Source: CAYUYV01 sp050331455 (GTDB lineage Bacteria > Pseudomonadota > Alphaproteobacteria > JAJFIK01). From it: 39,729 nucleotides of DNA. The notes beneath the pieces were generated by a model. That model was given only the letters and a program-made list of their open reading frames with translations. It ran no database searches and was not told the DNA's origin. A program made the position numbers and the translations under genes. Shown here piece after piece: positions 32,212 to 39,729 of the stretch. Location: the NCBI GenBank assembly GCA_050331455.1, contig JBHJGV010000069.1:1-39729 (forward strand), read 5' to 3'. Position 1 is the stretch's first letter, and every line of letters starts with the position of its first letter.

Positions 32212-33261
32212 ATGCCCTATCCTGTGTCATTCCACCATCTTTTTTCGACCCTAGTCCTGTTTGTGGGTTTGTCTGTCGGGATCACCGCCTGCGGTGAGTC
32301 CGCCGAAGATGAAAACACATCGAAGACGTCCCTGACCCGGGTCACATTCGCCACGGATTGGGTGGCACAGGCGGAACACGGCGGTTTCTACATGGCCAAG
32401 GCCCTCGGACTCTATGAGGACCGTGGAATGACCGTCGATATTCTGCCGGGCGGGGGATCGGTGAATGTTCCTCAGCTCGTGGCAGCCGGGGCGGTCGACT
32501 TCGCCATGGGCTCCAACAGTTTCATTCCGTTCAATCTGATTCGGGCCGGCGTTCCAGCCCGCGCAGTGATGGCGTCATTCCAAAAGGATCCGCAGGTGTT
32601 GATTACACATCCGCGCGAGGATGTGAACACGCTCGGGGACATTCAGGGCAAGCCGGTCATGATCGCCGATGCCAGCCGCACGGCCTGGTGGCCCTGGCTT
32701 GCAGCGGAATATGGGTTCACGGACAGCCAGATTCGCAAATACACGTCCAATGTCGCGCCGTTCCTGGTCGACACCCGGGCAATCCAGCAGGGCTACATCA
32801 CGTCCGAACCGTATATCATCGCCCGTGAACTGGGTGTCGAACCGGAAGTCTATCTGCTGGCGGATTACGGCTATCCCAGCTACGCGACCCTGGTGCTTGT
32901 CCGGCAAGAGATGATCGACGAACGTGCGCCGGTGGTACGAGCCTTCGTGGAGGCCAGCATCGAAGGCTGGCGCCGCTATCTCCTCGAGGATCCAGCGCCG
33001 GCCCATGCCCTGATCCTCAAGGATAATCCGGACATGGAACCGGATATCCTGAAACAAGCCCGCCAGAAGCTCCTGTCCTACGGGATCGTGATTCCCGAAA
33101 CCGGATCCGGGCTCGACGTCGGCGCCATGACCCGGGAGCGCTGGGAAACCTTTTTCACCGTCATGCGGGACGCGGGCCTTTATGACGATGACCTGCCCTG
33201 GCAGGACGCCTTTACCATGGCGTTTCTCCCGGCCTCCGACGACGGCGAGGCCCGTCCTTGA
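32212..33261 (+). CDS. NMT1/THI5-type ABC transporter substrate-binding lipoprotein
   Basis: A 349-residue exported lipoprotein: membrane segment residues about 10-25 and lipobox-like ITAC with Cys27. The body is a periplasmic binding fold of the NMT1/THI5 type: VTFATDWVAQAEHGGFYMAKALGLYEDRGMTVDILPGGGSVNVPQLVAAGAVDFAMGSNS. This block resembles ThiY/RibY binding proteins (thiamine pyrimidine precursors or riboflavin), but also nitrate/sulfonate/taurine binding proteins, so the ligand is open. ATG 32212 has AAGGA with a 7-nt spacer. The TGA stop overlaps TTG 33258, the presumed start of the ATPase. Lying just before cysI, a sulfonate role is also conceivable (inference). Confidence 0.9.
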   Translation: MPYPVSFHHLFSTLVLFVGLSVGITACGESAEDENTSKTSLTRVTFATDWVAQAEHGGFYMAKALGLYEDRGMTVDILPGGGSVNVPQLVAAGAVDFAMGSNSFIPFNLIRAGVPARAVMASFQKDPQVLITHPREDVNTLGDIQGKPVMIADASRTAWWPWLAAEYGFTDSQIRKYTSNVAPFLVDTRAIQQGYITSEPYIIARELGVEPEVYLLADYGYPSYATLVLVRQEMIDERAPVVRAFVEASIEGWRRYLLEDPAPAHALILKDNPDMEPDILKQARQKLLSYGIVIPETGSGLDVGAMTRERWETFFTVMRDAGLYDDDLPWQDAFTMAFLPASDDGEARP

Positions 33262-34091
33262 GCCGCGCCGAAACACGGCCCTCGGCGGCGATGATCACAC
33301 CGGTCGCCGATAACCCGCAGGTCACCGATGACATGCAGGGGACGCCCCTGTTCCGTGCCCGCGGCCTGTCGAAACAATACCGGGACGGAACACTGGCCCT
33401 CGACCGGGTCGATCTGGATGTGATCACGGGCGAGATTGTCTCCCTCCTCGGACCGTCCGGATGCGGTAAGAGCACATTGATGCGCATTCTCGCCGGCCTG
33501 TCGCCAGCGACCGGGGGCCGTCTGGAGCGCCCCGGCCTTGCCGATGCGGACGGGCAGATCAGCGTGGTGTTCCAGGATCCCACGTTGATGCCCTGGGCCA
33601 GGATTGCCGAGAATGTGGCCCTTCCCTTCCATCTGGGCACCGCCCGCCCGCCCATGGACGAAGACGCCCGCGTGGCCGCGGCGCTGGAGCGGGTGGGGCT
33701 TGCCGGTTTCGAGGATCGTTTCCCGAGGCAATTGTCCGGGGGCATGCGCATGCGTGCGGCCCTGGCCCGGGCCCTGGTGACCGACCCCGCCGTGATCCTG
33801 ATGGACGAGCCCTTCGGCGCCCTTGATGAGATCACCCGCAACGACTTGAACGATGACCTGCTGGCCATCCGGCAGGCCCATGCCATGACCGTGGTGTTCG
33901 TCACCCACTCGGTCAGTGAAGCGGTCTATTTGTCGGACCGCATCGTGGTCATGAGCCCGCGGCCAGGCCGCATTTACGAAATCATCCGTGTGCCCCGTGA
34001 GGGACCGCGCAGCGCCGCCTTCCGTCACGGGGAGGACTTCCTGCGCATCGCGGCTCAGGTCTCGGCGAGCCTGAAGGCCTGCATGACCTGA
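33258..34091 (+). CDS. ABC transporter ATP-binding protein (NrtD/SsuB type)
   Basis: About 277 residues if TTG 33258 (overlapping the previous stop as TTGA) is the start; ATG 33291 and ATG 33330 are in-frame alternatives. Walker A is GPSGCGKST, Q-loop VVFQDPTLMPWA, signature LSGGMRMRAALARAL, Walker B VILMDEPFGALDE, and the H-loop His is in VTHSVSEAVYLSDRIVVMSPRPG. These features place it in the nitrate/taurine/sulfonate ATPase group that serves NMT1/THI5 binding proteins. It supplies energy for the permease coded next and the binding protein before it. Confidence 0.94.
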   Translation: MSRAETRPSAAMITPVADNPQVTDDMQGTPLFRARGLSKQYRDGTLALDRVDLDVITGEIVSLLGPSGCGKSTLMRILAGLSPATGGRLERPGLADADGQISVVFQDPTLMPWARIAENVALPFHLGTARPPMDEDARVAAALERVGLAGFEDRFPRQLSGGMRMRAALARALVTDPAVILMDEPFGALDEITRNDLNDDLLAIRQAHAMTVVFVTHSVSEAVYLSDRIVVMSPRPGRIYEIIRVPREGPRSAAFRHGEDFLRIAAQVSASLKACMT

Positions 34092-34151
34092 CGGTCCGGG
34101 TGAGCAGGGCGCATCGCGATGGCGCAAAGGGGTGAAACAAGGGGAATAGGC

Positions 34152-34991
34152 ATGATCGAGAGCGCTGAAGAAACCGCCGAAGGGCCAGCCATCGAGCCGG
34201 AGGATGGCGGACCGTCCTGGCTGCGTGTCCTGCCCGCGCTGTTCGGCGGTTTCCTCCTTGTGCTGTGGGAGGCGGCCGTCACGGTGCTCGACGTGCCGCG
34301 CTATGTGCTCCCGCCGCCCAGCGCCATCGCCGGCGCCATGTGGACCCACGGGCCAGGCCTCTTGAATGCGGCGCTGACCACCCTGTGGCTCGCGGTGCTG
34401 GCCTTCGGCCTTGCGGTCACCGGCGGGATCGGCCTTGCGGTGCTGTTCGCCCAAAGCCGCCTCCTGGAGCGGGCTCTTTATCCGTATGCGGTGATTCTCC
34501 AGGTCACGCCCATCGTTGCCATCGCCCCCCTGATCGTCATTTGGGTGGGAATCGACCGCCCCCGGCTTGCCATCCTGATGCTCGCCTTCATCGTGGCCTT
34601 CTTTCCCGTCCTCGCCAACACGCTGACGGGGTTGCGTTCGGTGGATCCCAATCTCCAGGCCCTGTTCCAGCTCTACCGCGCCAATCGCTGGCAGGTTCTG
34701 TGGCGCCTGCGCCTGCCCAATGCCCTGCCCTACATGCTCGCCGGTATGAAAATCGCCGGGGGACTGAGCCTCATCGCCGTGGTGACGGCGGAGTTCGTCG
34801 CCGGATCGGGGGGCTCCGGAGGGCTCGCCTGGCGCATCATGGAGGCGGCCAACCGGCTGGAGGTGCCACGCATGTTCGCGGCGCTGGTCCTGCTGTCCCT
34901 GCTCGGCATCGGCATTTATCTCGCCCTGTCGGCCCTGGAGCGCCGCCTGCTCGCGGGTTGGCATGAAAGCACGTTGGATGGCCTCGAATGA
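34152..34991 (+). CDS. ABC transporter permease (NrtB/SsuC/ThiX type)
   Basis: A 279-residue inner-membrane permease with about six membrane segments. The cytoplasmic EAA-type loop is PNLQALFQLYRANRWQVLWRLRLPNALPYMLAGMKIA, which differs from the usual EAA start. Typical family segments are RYVLPPPSAIAGAMW, LQVTPIVAIAPLIVIWVGI and AEFVAGSGGSGGLAWRIMEA. The family partners are the NMT1/THI5 binding protein and the NrtD-type ATPase just upstream, so the three genes form a complete importer. ATG 34152 has AAGGGG with a 7-nt spacer. The C-terminus is followed by a 125-bp gap before the DUF2849 gene. Confidence 0.93.
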   Translation: MIESAEETAEGPAIEPEDGGPSWLRVLPALFGGFLLVLWEAAVTVLDVPRYVLPPPSAIAGAMWTHGPGLLNAALTTLWLAVLAFGLAVTGGIGLAVLFAQSRLLERALYPYAVILQVTPIVAIAPLIVIWVGIDRPRLAILMLAFIVAFFPVLANTLTGLRSVDPNLQALFQLYRANRWQVLWRLRLPNALPYMLAGMKIAGGLSLIAVVTAEFVAGSGGSGGLAWRIMEAANRLEVPRMFAALVLLSLLGIGIYLALSALERRLLAGWHESTLDGLE

Positions 34992-35116
34992 GCCGGAGCA
35001 CAGACCCGCGCCAAATTCCACAGTTAATCTTGTAATCTATACTTTTTACGCGGCCCTTGATGGAGAATACAAAGGGGGCCACATGCCGGGCAGCCCCGCG
35101 GCAACAGGAGGACCCC

Positions 35117-35428
35117 ATGGCTCCGCGCAAGCATCCCCAGGTCATCACCGCCAACCGGCTCGACGACGGGGAAGTGGTGTATTTCACGCCCATGCGGCGC
35201 TGGAGCCTGAATCTGACCGAGGCGCAGGTGCTGGGCCTCGAAGATGATCTCGACACCTGGCTCGCCGCGGCCCGGGCGGATATTGAACGGCGCATGGTCG
35301 TCGACGTCTATCCCTTCGATGTGGTGCCCGGGGATGACGGCCTGGTCGCCGCCCTCTCGGCGCGGGAGAAAATCCGGGCGCTCGGCCCCACGGTGAGGCT
35401 GGATCTGGGAAAACAGGCAGAAGACTGA
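35117..35428 (+). CDS. DUF2849 protein, sulfite-reductase neighbour
   Basis: A 103-residue soluble protein of the DUF2849 family, which in alphaproteobacteria sits before cysI (often after cysG). The conserved start is QVITANRLDDGEVVYF, then WSLNLTEAQVLG, and the C-terminal YPFDV...SAREKIRALGPTVRLDLGKQ. ATG 35117 has AGGAGG with a 5-nt spacer; the open frame to 35057 is not family-like. Probably a small accessory of siroheme or sulfite reduction (inference). Together with cysI and the DUF934 gene it forms the helper set of this reductase; cysG is not in the window. Confidence 0.9.
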   Translation: MAPRKHPQVITANRLDDGEVVYFTPMRRWSLNLTEAQVLGLEDDLDTWLAAARADIERRMVVDVYPFDVVPGDDGLVAALSAREKIRALGPTVRLDLGKQAED

Positions 35429-35507
35429 CGGCGCGCACGGCGCCTTTTTCAGTGCTCAGGGGACCGGAACGGCGGCCCAACGAAGCCCTCAGCGGCGAGG
35501 AGTGTCC

Positions 35508-37166
35508 ATGTATCGCTACGACGAATTCGACCGGACCATGGTGGCCGAACGGGTCAAGCAGTTCCGCGGTCAGGTGGCCCGCCGCCTGTCAGGGGACTTG
35601 ACCGAGGACCAGTTCAAGCCCCTGCGCCTCATGAACGGGGTCTATCTCCAGTTGCACGCCTATATGCTGCGCGTTGCGATCCCCTATGGCACCCTGTCAT
35701 CGGACCAGATGCGCATGCTGGCCCATGTGGCCCGGACCTATGACAAGGGCTATGGCCACTTCACCACCCGCCAGAACATCCAGTATAACTGGCCGAAACT
35801 GGGCGACATTCCAGACATCCTCGATGACCTGGCAACCGTAGAGATGCACGCCATCCAGACCAGCGGCAACTGCATCCGCAATGTGACGGCCGATCAATAT
35901 GCCGGCGCAGCCGCCGACGAGGTGGAAGATCCCCGTCCGACGGCGGAAATGATCCGTCAATGGTCGACCTTTCATCCGGAATTCTCCTTCCTGCCCCGGA
36001 AATTCAAGATTGCCGTCACCGGCGCGCCCCACGACCGGGCCGCGATCCAGGTCCACGATATCGGCATCGAAATCCGCCGGAACGAGGCGGGCGAGGTCGG
36101 CTACCGCATCTTTGTCGGCGGCGGTCAGGGGCGCAGCCCCTTCCTGGCCAAGAAGGTGCGCGATTTCCTGCCCCGCAGGGAGCTGCTGAACTATCTGGAA
36201 GCAATCCTGCGCGTCTACAACCAGCTCGGCCGACGGGACAATCTCTACAAGGCGCGCATCAAGATTCTCGTACACGAAACGGGCACGGAAGAATTTACCC
36301 GCATGGTCGAGGACGAATATGCGGCCCTACGGACGGATATGCCCGCGACCCTGCCGAAAGGCGAGATGGACCGCATCATGGCCTATTTCGCGCCGCCGGC
36401 CTTTGAGGATCTTCCCGACACGGACCCGGCCTATGAACAGGCCCTGGCCAGCGATCCGGCCTTTGCCGAATGGGTCAAGGTGAATGTGGTCGCGCACCGC
36501 AAGCCCGGTTATGCCATCGCCAATATCTCGCTCAAGCCGATCGGCGGCATCCCGGGCGATGCCTCGGCCGACCAGATGGATGCGGTTGCGGCGCTTGCGG
36601 ATCGGTTCGCCTTTTCGGAGGTCCGCGTCACCCACGAACAGAACCTCACCCTGCCCCATGTGCGCAAGCGGGACCTTTACGACGTCTGGCAGGGCCTGAA
36701 GGCACAAGGTCTCGCCACCGCCAATTTGGGCCTTGTGTCGGACATCATCGCTTGCCCGGGCCTTGACTATTGCAACCTTGCCAATGCCCGCGCCATCCCC
36801 ATTGCCCAGGCGATCAGCGAGCGCTTTGCCGATCTTGAGCGTCAGCAGACCATCGGTGAGCTGAAGGTGAAGATATCCGGCTGCATCAATGCGTGCGGCC
36901 ACCACCATGTGGGTCATATCGGTATTCTGGGCGTCGACAAGAAGGGTGTCGAGTTCTACCAGATCAGCCTGGGCGGCAGCGCGGACGAGACCGCCTCCGT
37001 GGCCGACATTATCGGGCCCGCTTTTGCCGAGGAAGAAGTCCCCGGCGCCATCGATACGATCGTGGATACGTTCCTGGCCCTGAGGGATGGAGAGGAGCGC
37101 TTCCTCGACACCTATCGCCGTGTGGGCGCTGCACCCTTCAAGGAGGCACTCTATGCCGATCATTAA
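35508..37166 (+). CDS. cysI: Nitrite/sulfite reductase, sulfite reductase hemoprotein-type
   Basis: A 552-residue cytosolic reductase that uses coupled siroheme and [4Fe-4S] to reduce sulfite to sulfide (or nitrite to ammonia) with six electrons. Cluster ligands are CPGLDYC (CxxxxxC) and SGCINACGHH (CxxxC). Siroheme-binding features are the TTRQNIQYNWPK region and basic residues around IKIL. Neighbours DUF2849 and DUF934 are typical of assimilatory sulfite reductase operons in alphaproteobacteria, so sulfite is the better guess. ATG 35508 has GAGGAG with a 5-nt spacer. The last 14 nt overlap the DUF934 gene. No cysH (PAPS/APS reductase) lies between or beside them. Confidence 0.93.
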   Translation: MYRYDEFDRTMVAERVKQFRGQVARRLSGDLTEDQFKPLRLMNGVYLQLHAYMLRVAIPYGTLSSDQMRMLAHVARTYDKGYGHFTTRQNIQYNWPKLGDIPDILDDLATVEMHAIQTSGNCIRNVTADQYAGAAADEVEDPRPTAEMIRQWSTFHPEFSFLPRKFKIAVTGAPHDRAAIQVHDIGIEIRRNEAGEVGYRIFVGGGQGRSPFLAKKVRDFLPRRELLNYLEAILRVYNQLGRRDNLYKARIKILVHETGTEEFTRMVEDEYAALRTDMPATLPKGEMDRIMAYFAPPAFEDLPDTDPAYEQALASDPAFAEWVKVNVVAHRKPGYAIANISLKPIGGIPGDASADQMDAVAALADRFAFSEVRVTHEQNLTLPHVRKRDLYDVWQGLKAQGLATANLGLVSDIIACPGLDYCNLANARAIPIAQAISERFADLERQQTIGELKVKISGCINACGHHHVGHIGILGVDKKGVEFYQISLGGSADETASVADIIGPAFAEEEVPGAIDTIVDTFLALRDGEERFLDTYRRVGAAPFKEALYADH

Positions 37167-37644
37167 GGACGGAGCGGTCGTCGAAGATCCTTGGATATTC
37201 GAAGAGGGCGAAACGGTGCTGGGGGGCGATGCGCCCATCATGGTCACGCTGGAGCGCTGGCAGGCCGACCGGGAGCGCCTGATGGGTCACAACGGACCCA
37301 TTGGCCTTCGCCTGAAGGACGATCAGTCCCCGGCCCTCGTCGCGGAGGATTTGCAGCGTTTTTCTTTGATCGCCCTTGAGTTCCCGGCCTTCAAGAACGG
37401 CCGCGGCTACTCCTCGGCCCGGCTCCTGCGCGGGCGCTACGGCTTCACGGGCGAGATCCGGGCGGTGGGCGACGTGCTGCGCGATCAGGTCGCCTTCATG
37501 GCCCGCTGCGGCGTTGACAGCTTCGAGGTGGCGGACGGGTTCGACGTGGCGGCATGGGACGACATCATGGGAGAGATGTCCCATGTGTATCAAACGTCGG
37601 CAGACGGACTGGAAACGGTTCTGGAAAAGCGCCATGGCAGCTGA
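37153..37644 (+). CDS. DUF934 protein, sulfite-reductase neighbour
   Basis: A 163-residue soluble protein of the DUF934 family, found next to cysI/cysH in proteobacteria and probably helping sulfite reductase (exact role not known). Family features are FPAFKNGRGYSSARLLRGRYGFTGEIRAVGDVLRDQ and RCGVDSFEV. ATG 37153 has AAGGAGG with a 6-nt spacer and lies inside the last 14 nt of cysI, which suggests coupled translation. A strong bidirectional terminator follows at 37659-37679. Confidence 0.93.
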   Translation: MPIIKDGAVVEDPWIFEEGETVLGGDAPIMVTLERWQADRERLMGHNGPIGLRLKDDQSPALVAEDLQRFSLIALEFPAFKNGRGYSSARLLRGRYGFTGEIRAVGDVLRDQVAFMARCGVDSFEVADGFDVAAWDDIMGEMSHVYQTSADGLETVLEKRHGS

Positions 37645-37658
37645 CGGCCCGCCAGGTC

Positions 37659-37679
37659 CCATGCCGGCTTCCGGCATGG
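37659..37679. terminator. Bidirectional terminator between DUF934 and channel genes
   Basis: Perfect inverted repeat CCATGCCGG-CTT-CCGGCATGG: 9-bp stem, 3-nt loop, between two convergent genes. The position and stem strength suit transcription termination for both strands, although no long T run is present. Confidence 0.65.
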
Positions 37680-37692
37680 AAGCCAGATCCGC

Positions 37693-38589
37693 CTAAAGCC
37701 CGGTCGGCTCTTCGATCGGCGCCTTGACCGCTTGACCATTCGCGGCATGGATTTCCTGTTTGAGCGCCTGTACTTCACCGCGCAGGGCCCGGATTTCGTC
37801 CACCAGAGCCACATGATCCTGATGGACATGGGCATCGGCATCCTGCATCGCCGCCACGTCTTCCTGGTGCAGCGCATTCATCGAATTGACGATGATCGCA
37901 ATGAACAGATTCAGCACCATGAAACTGGTGATGAAAATGAAAGGCACGAAGAAGATCCAGGCGAGCGGATAGGTTTCCATCACCGGACGAACGATCCCCA
38001 TGGACCAGCTCTCCAGGGTCATGATCTGGAACAGCGTGTACATGGAAGCGCCCACGTCCCCAAACCATTGGGGAAAGCCTTCGCCGAAGGTCCGGGTGGC
38101 CAGGACAGCACCCACATAGAAAAAGAGCGTCAGCACGCCCATGATCGCGCCCATACCCGGAATGGAGGACAGCAGCGCCTCGACAACCCGGCGAAGCTGG
38201 GGCACCACGGACAAAAGGCGCAGGATCCGAAGAATGCGAAAGGCGCGCAAGACCGAGAGGTTTCCCGTGGCCGGAACGAGAGAGATCCCGACAATGACGA
38301 AATCGAAAATGTTCCAACCGCTTCGGAAGAACCACAGGCGATAGGCCAGGAGTTTGACCAGGAGTTCGAACACGAACAACGCGATGATGGCCCGGTCCAC
38401 GGCATCAAGCACCGGCCCGGCGAGCGAGCGCACCTGCTTTGACGTGTCGAGACCCAGAGTCACCGCATTGACCAGAATGGCGATGGTGATCAAGGTCTGG
38501 AACCGGGGTCCCTCCACGGCGGCGCGCAGGGCATCGAGCATCGACCGGAGGAGACCGGCGACGCGGCTCCCAGCGTCGGGTTGAGACAT
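37693..38589 (-). CDS. NaChBac-type voltage-gated sodium channel (BacNav)
   Basis: A 298-residue inner-membrane channel subunit, homotetrameric in the family. It has six membrane segments (S1-S6). S4 carries regularly spaced Arg (LRAFRILRILRLLSVVPQLRR). The pore helix and selectivity filter read FQIMTLESWSMGIVRP, where TLESW is the sodium-selective signature of NaChBac, NavAb and NavMs. The S6 segment is FMVLNLFIAIIVNSM. The C-terminal tail (about 240-290) is a heptad-rich coiled coil (ALVDEIRALRGEVQALKQEIHAAN) that holds the tetramer together in BacNav. ATG 38589 gives the expected length; ATG 38634 adds 15 residues. It converges on the DUF934 gene with a terminator between them. Confidence 0.95.
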   Translation of the reverse strand: MSQPDAGSRVAGLLRSMLDALRAAVEGPRFQTLITIAILVNAVTLGLDTSKQVRSLAGPVLDAVDRAIIALFVFELLVKLLAYRLWFFRSGWNIFDFVIVGISLVPATGNLSVLRAFRILRILRLLSVVPQLRRVVEALLSSIPGMGAIMGVLTLFFYVGAVLATRTFGEGFPQWFGDVGASMYTLFQIMTLESWSMGIVRPVMETYPLAWIFFVPFIFITSFMVLNLFIAIIVNSMNALHQEDVAAMQDADAHVHQDHVALVDEIRALRGEVQALKQEIHAANGQAVKAPIEEPTGL

Positions 38590-38703
38590 GAGCGCGTGTC
38601 CCCTGCTGACGGCATGTCTGAAAAACGCCCCCATCAGGTACGAAACACGGATCAGCGTGACAAGGAAAAGCCGCGTCGGAACGGCGTTTGATACGGAGCA
38701 GGC

Positions 38704-39420
38704 TTACGGGATGGCGGGACCCGATCGGGGAAGAGCCTCGAAGGCCTCGTCGAGGGCCTGATAGGCCGTTCTCAGGCGCCCAAGGGCCTGCGCATAACGC
38801 GCGAGCCCGTCGGACAGGCGGCCGGGGCTGTCGCCCAAGGGCTCCAGCGTTACGGCCCGGTCCGCTGCCGCCTGGAAAGCGGCCTCCCAGGCCAGGCCGG
38901 CCTCGACCGCGTCGGCAAGGGCAGCCCGATTGTGCCAGGCCCGGCGGCGTATCTCGGCGCCTGTCTCCAGGCGCTGGCCGCTGCCCAACGCCGTGGCGAG
39001 AATGGCCAGACGGGCCCGGTCCGCCTCGGCAATCGCCTCCGCCTGCAAGCCGGCCCGCTCCAGACGCGCCACGGCCCGCTCGATATCGTCCTGCACCCGG
39101 GACACGCGCGCGGCCAGGGTCACCTCCCCCGCCTCGAAGCGATAGGCCCCGTAGGCGGACGGATCGCTCAGACGCAGGAAATCAAAGCCGATAAGGGGGA
39201 TCCGCCCGAGCCGGACACCGGGCTCGCCCGTGCCATGCTCGGGCGGCGCGGCCAGGGTGGAGGCCGTGGCCCGCAGCTCCGCCTCGCGCCGGTCTGCGAG
39301 GGGGGCCGGCAGACGCAGACACGCCGCAAGGCCCGACAAGAGTCCAGCCATAACGAACAGCCGCGTCCGCCGCGCCCCCGGCGCCGCGAGACGCTCCAAG
39401 ACTCCGGAAAACGCCTCCAT
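38704..39420 (-). CDS. Putative lipoprotein of unknown function
   Basis: About 238 residues. A basic N-region (RRTRLF) is followed by a hydrophobic stretch (VMAGLLSGLAAC) with a lipobox-like LAAC and Cys at about residue 34. The rest is rich in Ala and Arg with helical heptad patterns (RVSRVQDDIERAVARLERAGLQAEAIAEADRARLAILATA) likely to form a helical bundle or coiled coil. I recognise no family. ATG 39420 (MEAFSG) is chosen for a plausible n-region; ATG 39450 and a start at 39504 are also open. It begins divergently from the photolyase-like gene, so the space at 39421-39542 holds promoters for both. Confidence 0.6.
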   Translation of the reverse strand: MEAFSGVLERLAAPGARRTRLFVMAGLLSGLAACLRLPAPLADRREAELRATASTLAAPPEHGTGEPGVRLGRIPLIGFDFLRLSDPSAYGAYRFEAGEVTLAARVSRVQDDIERAVARLERAGLQAEAIAEADRARLAILATALGSGQRLETGAEIRRRAWHNRAALADAVEAGLAWEAAFQAAADRAVTLEPLGDSPGRLSDGLARYAQALGRLRTAYQALDEAFEALPRSGPAIP

Positions 39421-39542
39421 GGTCGGCAACCCCGCACCCCCAATTCGCATGCAAGGATAAGCCGCAAAGGCCTTCGGGACGGTAAAGGCCGGGGCACCGA
39501 GCAAGGCTGGTCACCCCGCACCGGTGCGCTATGTCGCGAGTC

Positions 39543-39729
39543 ATGGACACGCAGACACACACCCACGACCCGTTGCCTCGCGCTTTTGAGGACCGGGACG
39601 CCCTCGCCGCTTTTCTGAAAGCAACCTTTCCGGAGGCGGGCGAACGCGATGACCGGATCGCGCCCACGCACGGCGGCCGCAGGGCCGCCGAGAAACGCCT
39701 CGATGCCGTGGACCCGGCGCCATACGGCC
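39543..39729 (+). CDS. Photolyase/cryptochrome-family FAD-binding protein (3' end outside window)
   Basis: Open frame to the window end, 62 residues visible. The segment ATFPEAGERDDRIAPTHGGRRAAEKRLDAVDPAPYG matches the start of the FAD-binding domain of DNA photolyase and cryptochrome proteins (FPEA...GGRxAAxxxLxxxDPxxY), which in whole genes is followed by RN and SPYIRHG motifs. The N-terminal antenna domain seems to be absent, as in some short FAD-binding photolyase-like proteins. ATG 39543 is chosen; ATG 39531 is in frame, and neither has a strong ribosome site. Whether it repairs DNA or senses light cannot be told from this fragment. Confidence 0.65.
   Translation, partial: MDTQTHTHDPLPRAFEDRDALAAFLKATFPEAGERDDRIAPTHGGRRAAEKRLDAVDPAPYG

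Overview
This 39.7-kb window is GC-rich, gene-dense bacterial DNA. It most likely comes from the chromosome of a free-living, respiring alphaproteobacterium. The strongest taxonomic evidence is a histidine tRNA with the alphaproteobacterial identity elements (no encoded G-1, G1:U72, A73). Supporting evidence is a System I cytochrome c maturation locus, a DUF2849-cysI-DUF934 sulfite reductase cluster, DUF6324/DUF938/UPF0260 housekeeping proteins and a bacterial sodium channel. I see no rRNA genes, CRISPR arrays, intact insertion sequences or prophage structural genes.

Layout. 1-3.3 kb: the 3' part of a PF04820 (tryptophan-halogenase family) flavoenzyme, convergent with a HlyC-type acyltransferase, then tRNA-His, a small DUF6324-like protein and a LOG/TIGR00725 protein. 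3.6-8.0 kb: a degenerate PAS/HisKA sensor protein, then an iron block (bfd, bfr and a ferric-iron permease whose start overlaps the bfr stop). 8.0-11.5 kb: a secreted bicupin, a wrecked GntP-family permease, a glutathione S-transferase and a large protein of unknown function. 11.5-13.2 kb: an exported GH9-like protein lacking its catalytic acid. 13.4-19.4 kb: a DUF938 methyltransferase, ccmI, a 540-bp palindrome-bearing gap where ccmE is expected, ccmF, ccmH and a hydrolase-OsmC fusion. 19.7-24.0 kb: an HtrA/DegP-like PDZ protein without a working protease domain, followed by an OmpR/HK pair. 24.0-28.7 kb (minus strand): a PepSY-RR-HK (PhoPQ-like) operon, a CII-like regulator, a small SleB-like protein and a YcgN protein. 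28.9-31.9 kb: a class A penicillin-binding protein and an SH3-like lipoprotein. 32.2-37.6 kb: an NMT1/THI5-type ABC transporter, then DUF2849-cysI-DUF934. 37.7-39.7 kb: a NaChBac-type sodium channel, a lipoprotein of unknown function and the 5' end of a photolyase/cryptochrome gene.

How the genes work together. bfd, bfr and the permease link iron storage, release and transport. ccmI, ccmF and ccmH attach heme to c-type cytochromes. The HtrA-like protein with its RR/HK pair, and the PepSY-RR-HK set, look like two envelope-sensing modules, near peptidoglycan genes. CysI with its two helper proteins reduces sulfite.

The most unusual thread is that five or six enzyme homologues, unrelated to each other, lack residues their families need for catalysis: the halogenase (Lys to Tyr), HlyC (His to Tyr), the sensor kinase (no N-box Asn or clear G-boxes), the GH9 protein (Glu to Gly), the HtrA-like protein (no His, no Ser region) and perhaps the SleB-like protein. 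All are open frames, so they may be pseudoenzymes with binding, scaffolding or sensing roles. I did not find a self-evident new multi-gene system. The HtrA-like pseudoprotease with its two-component pair and the GH9-like protein are the best candidates for undescribed functions.
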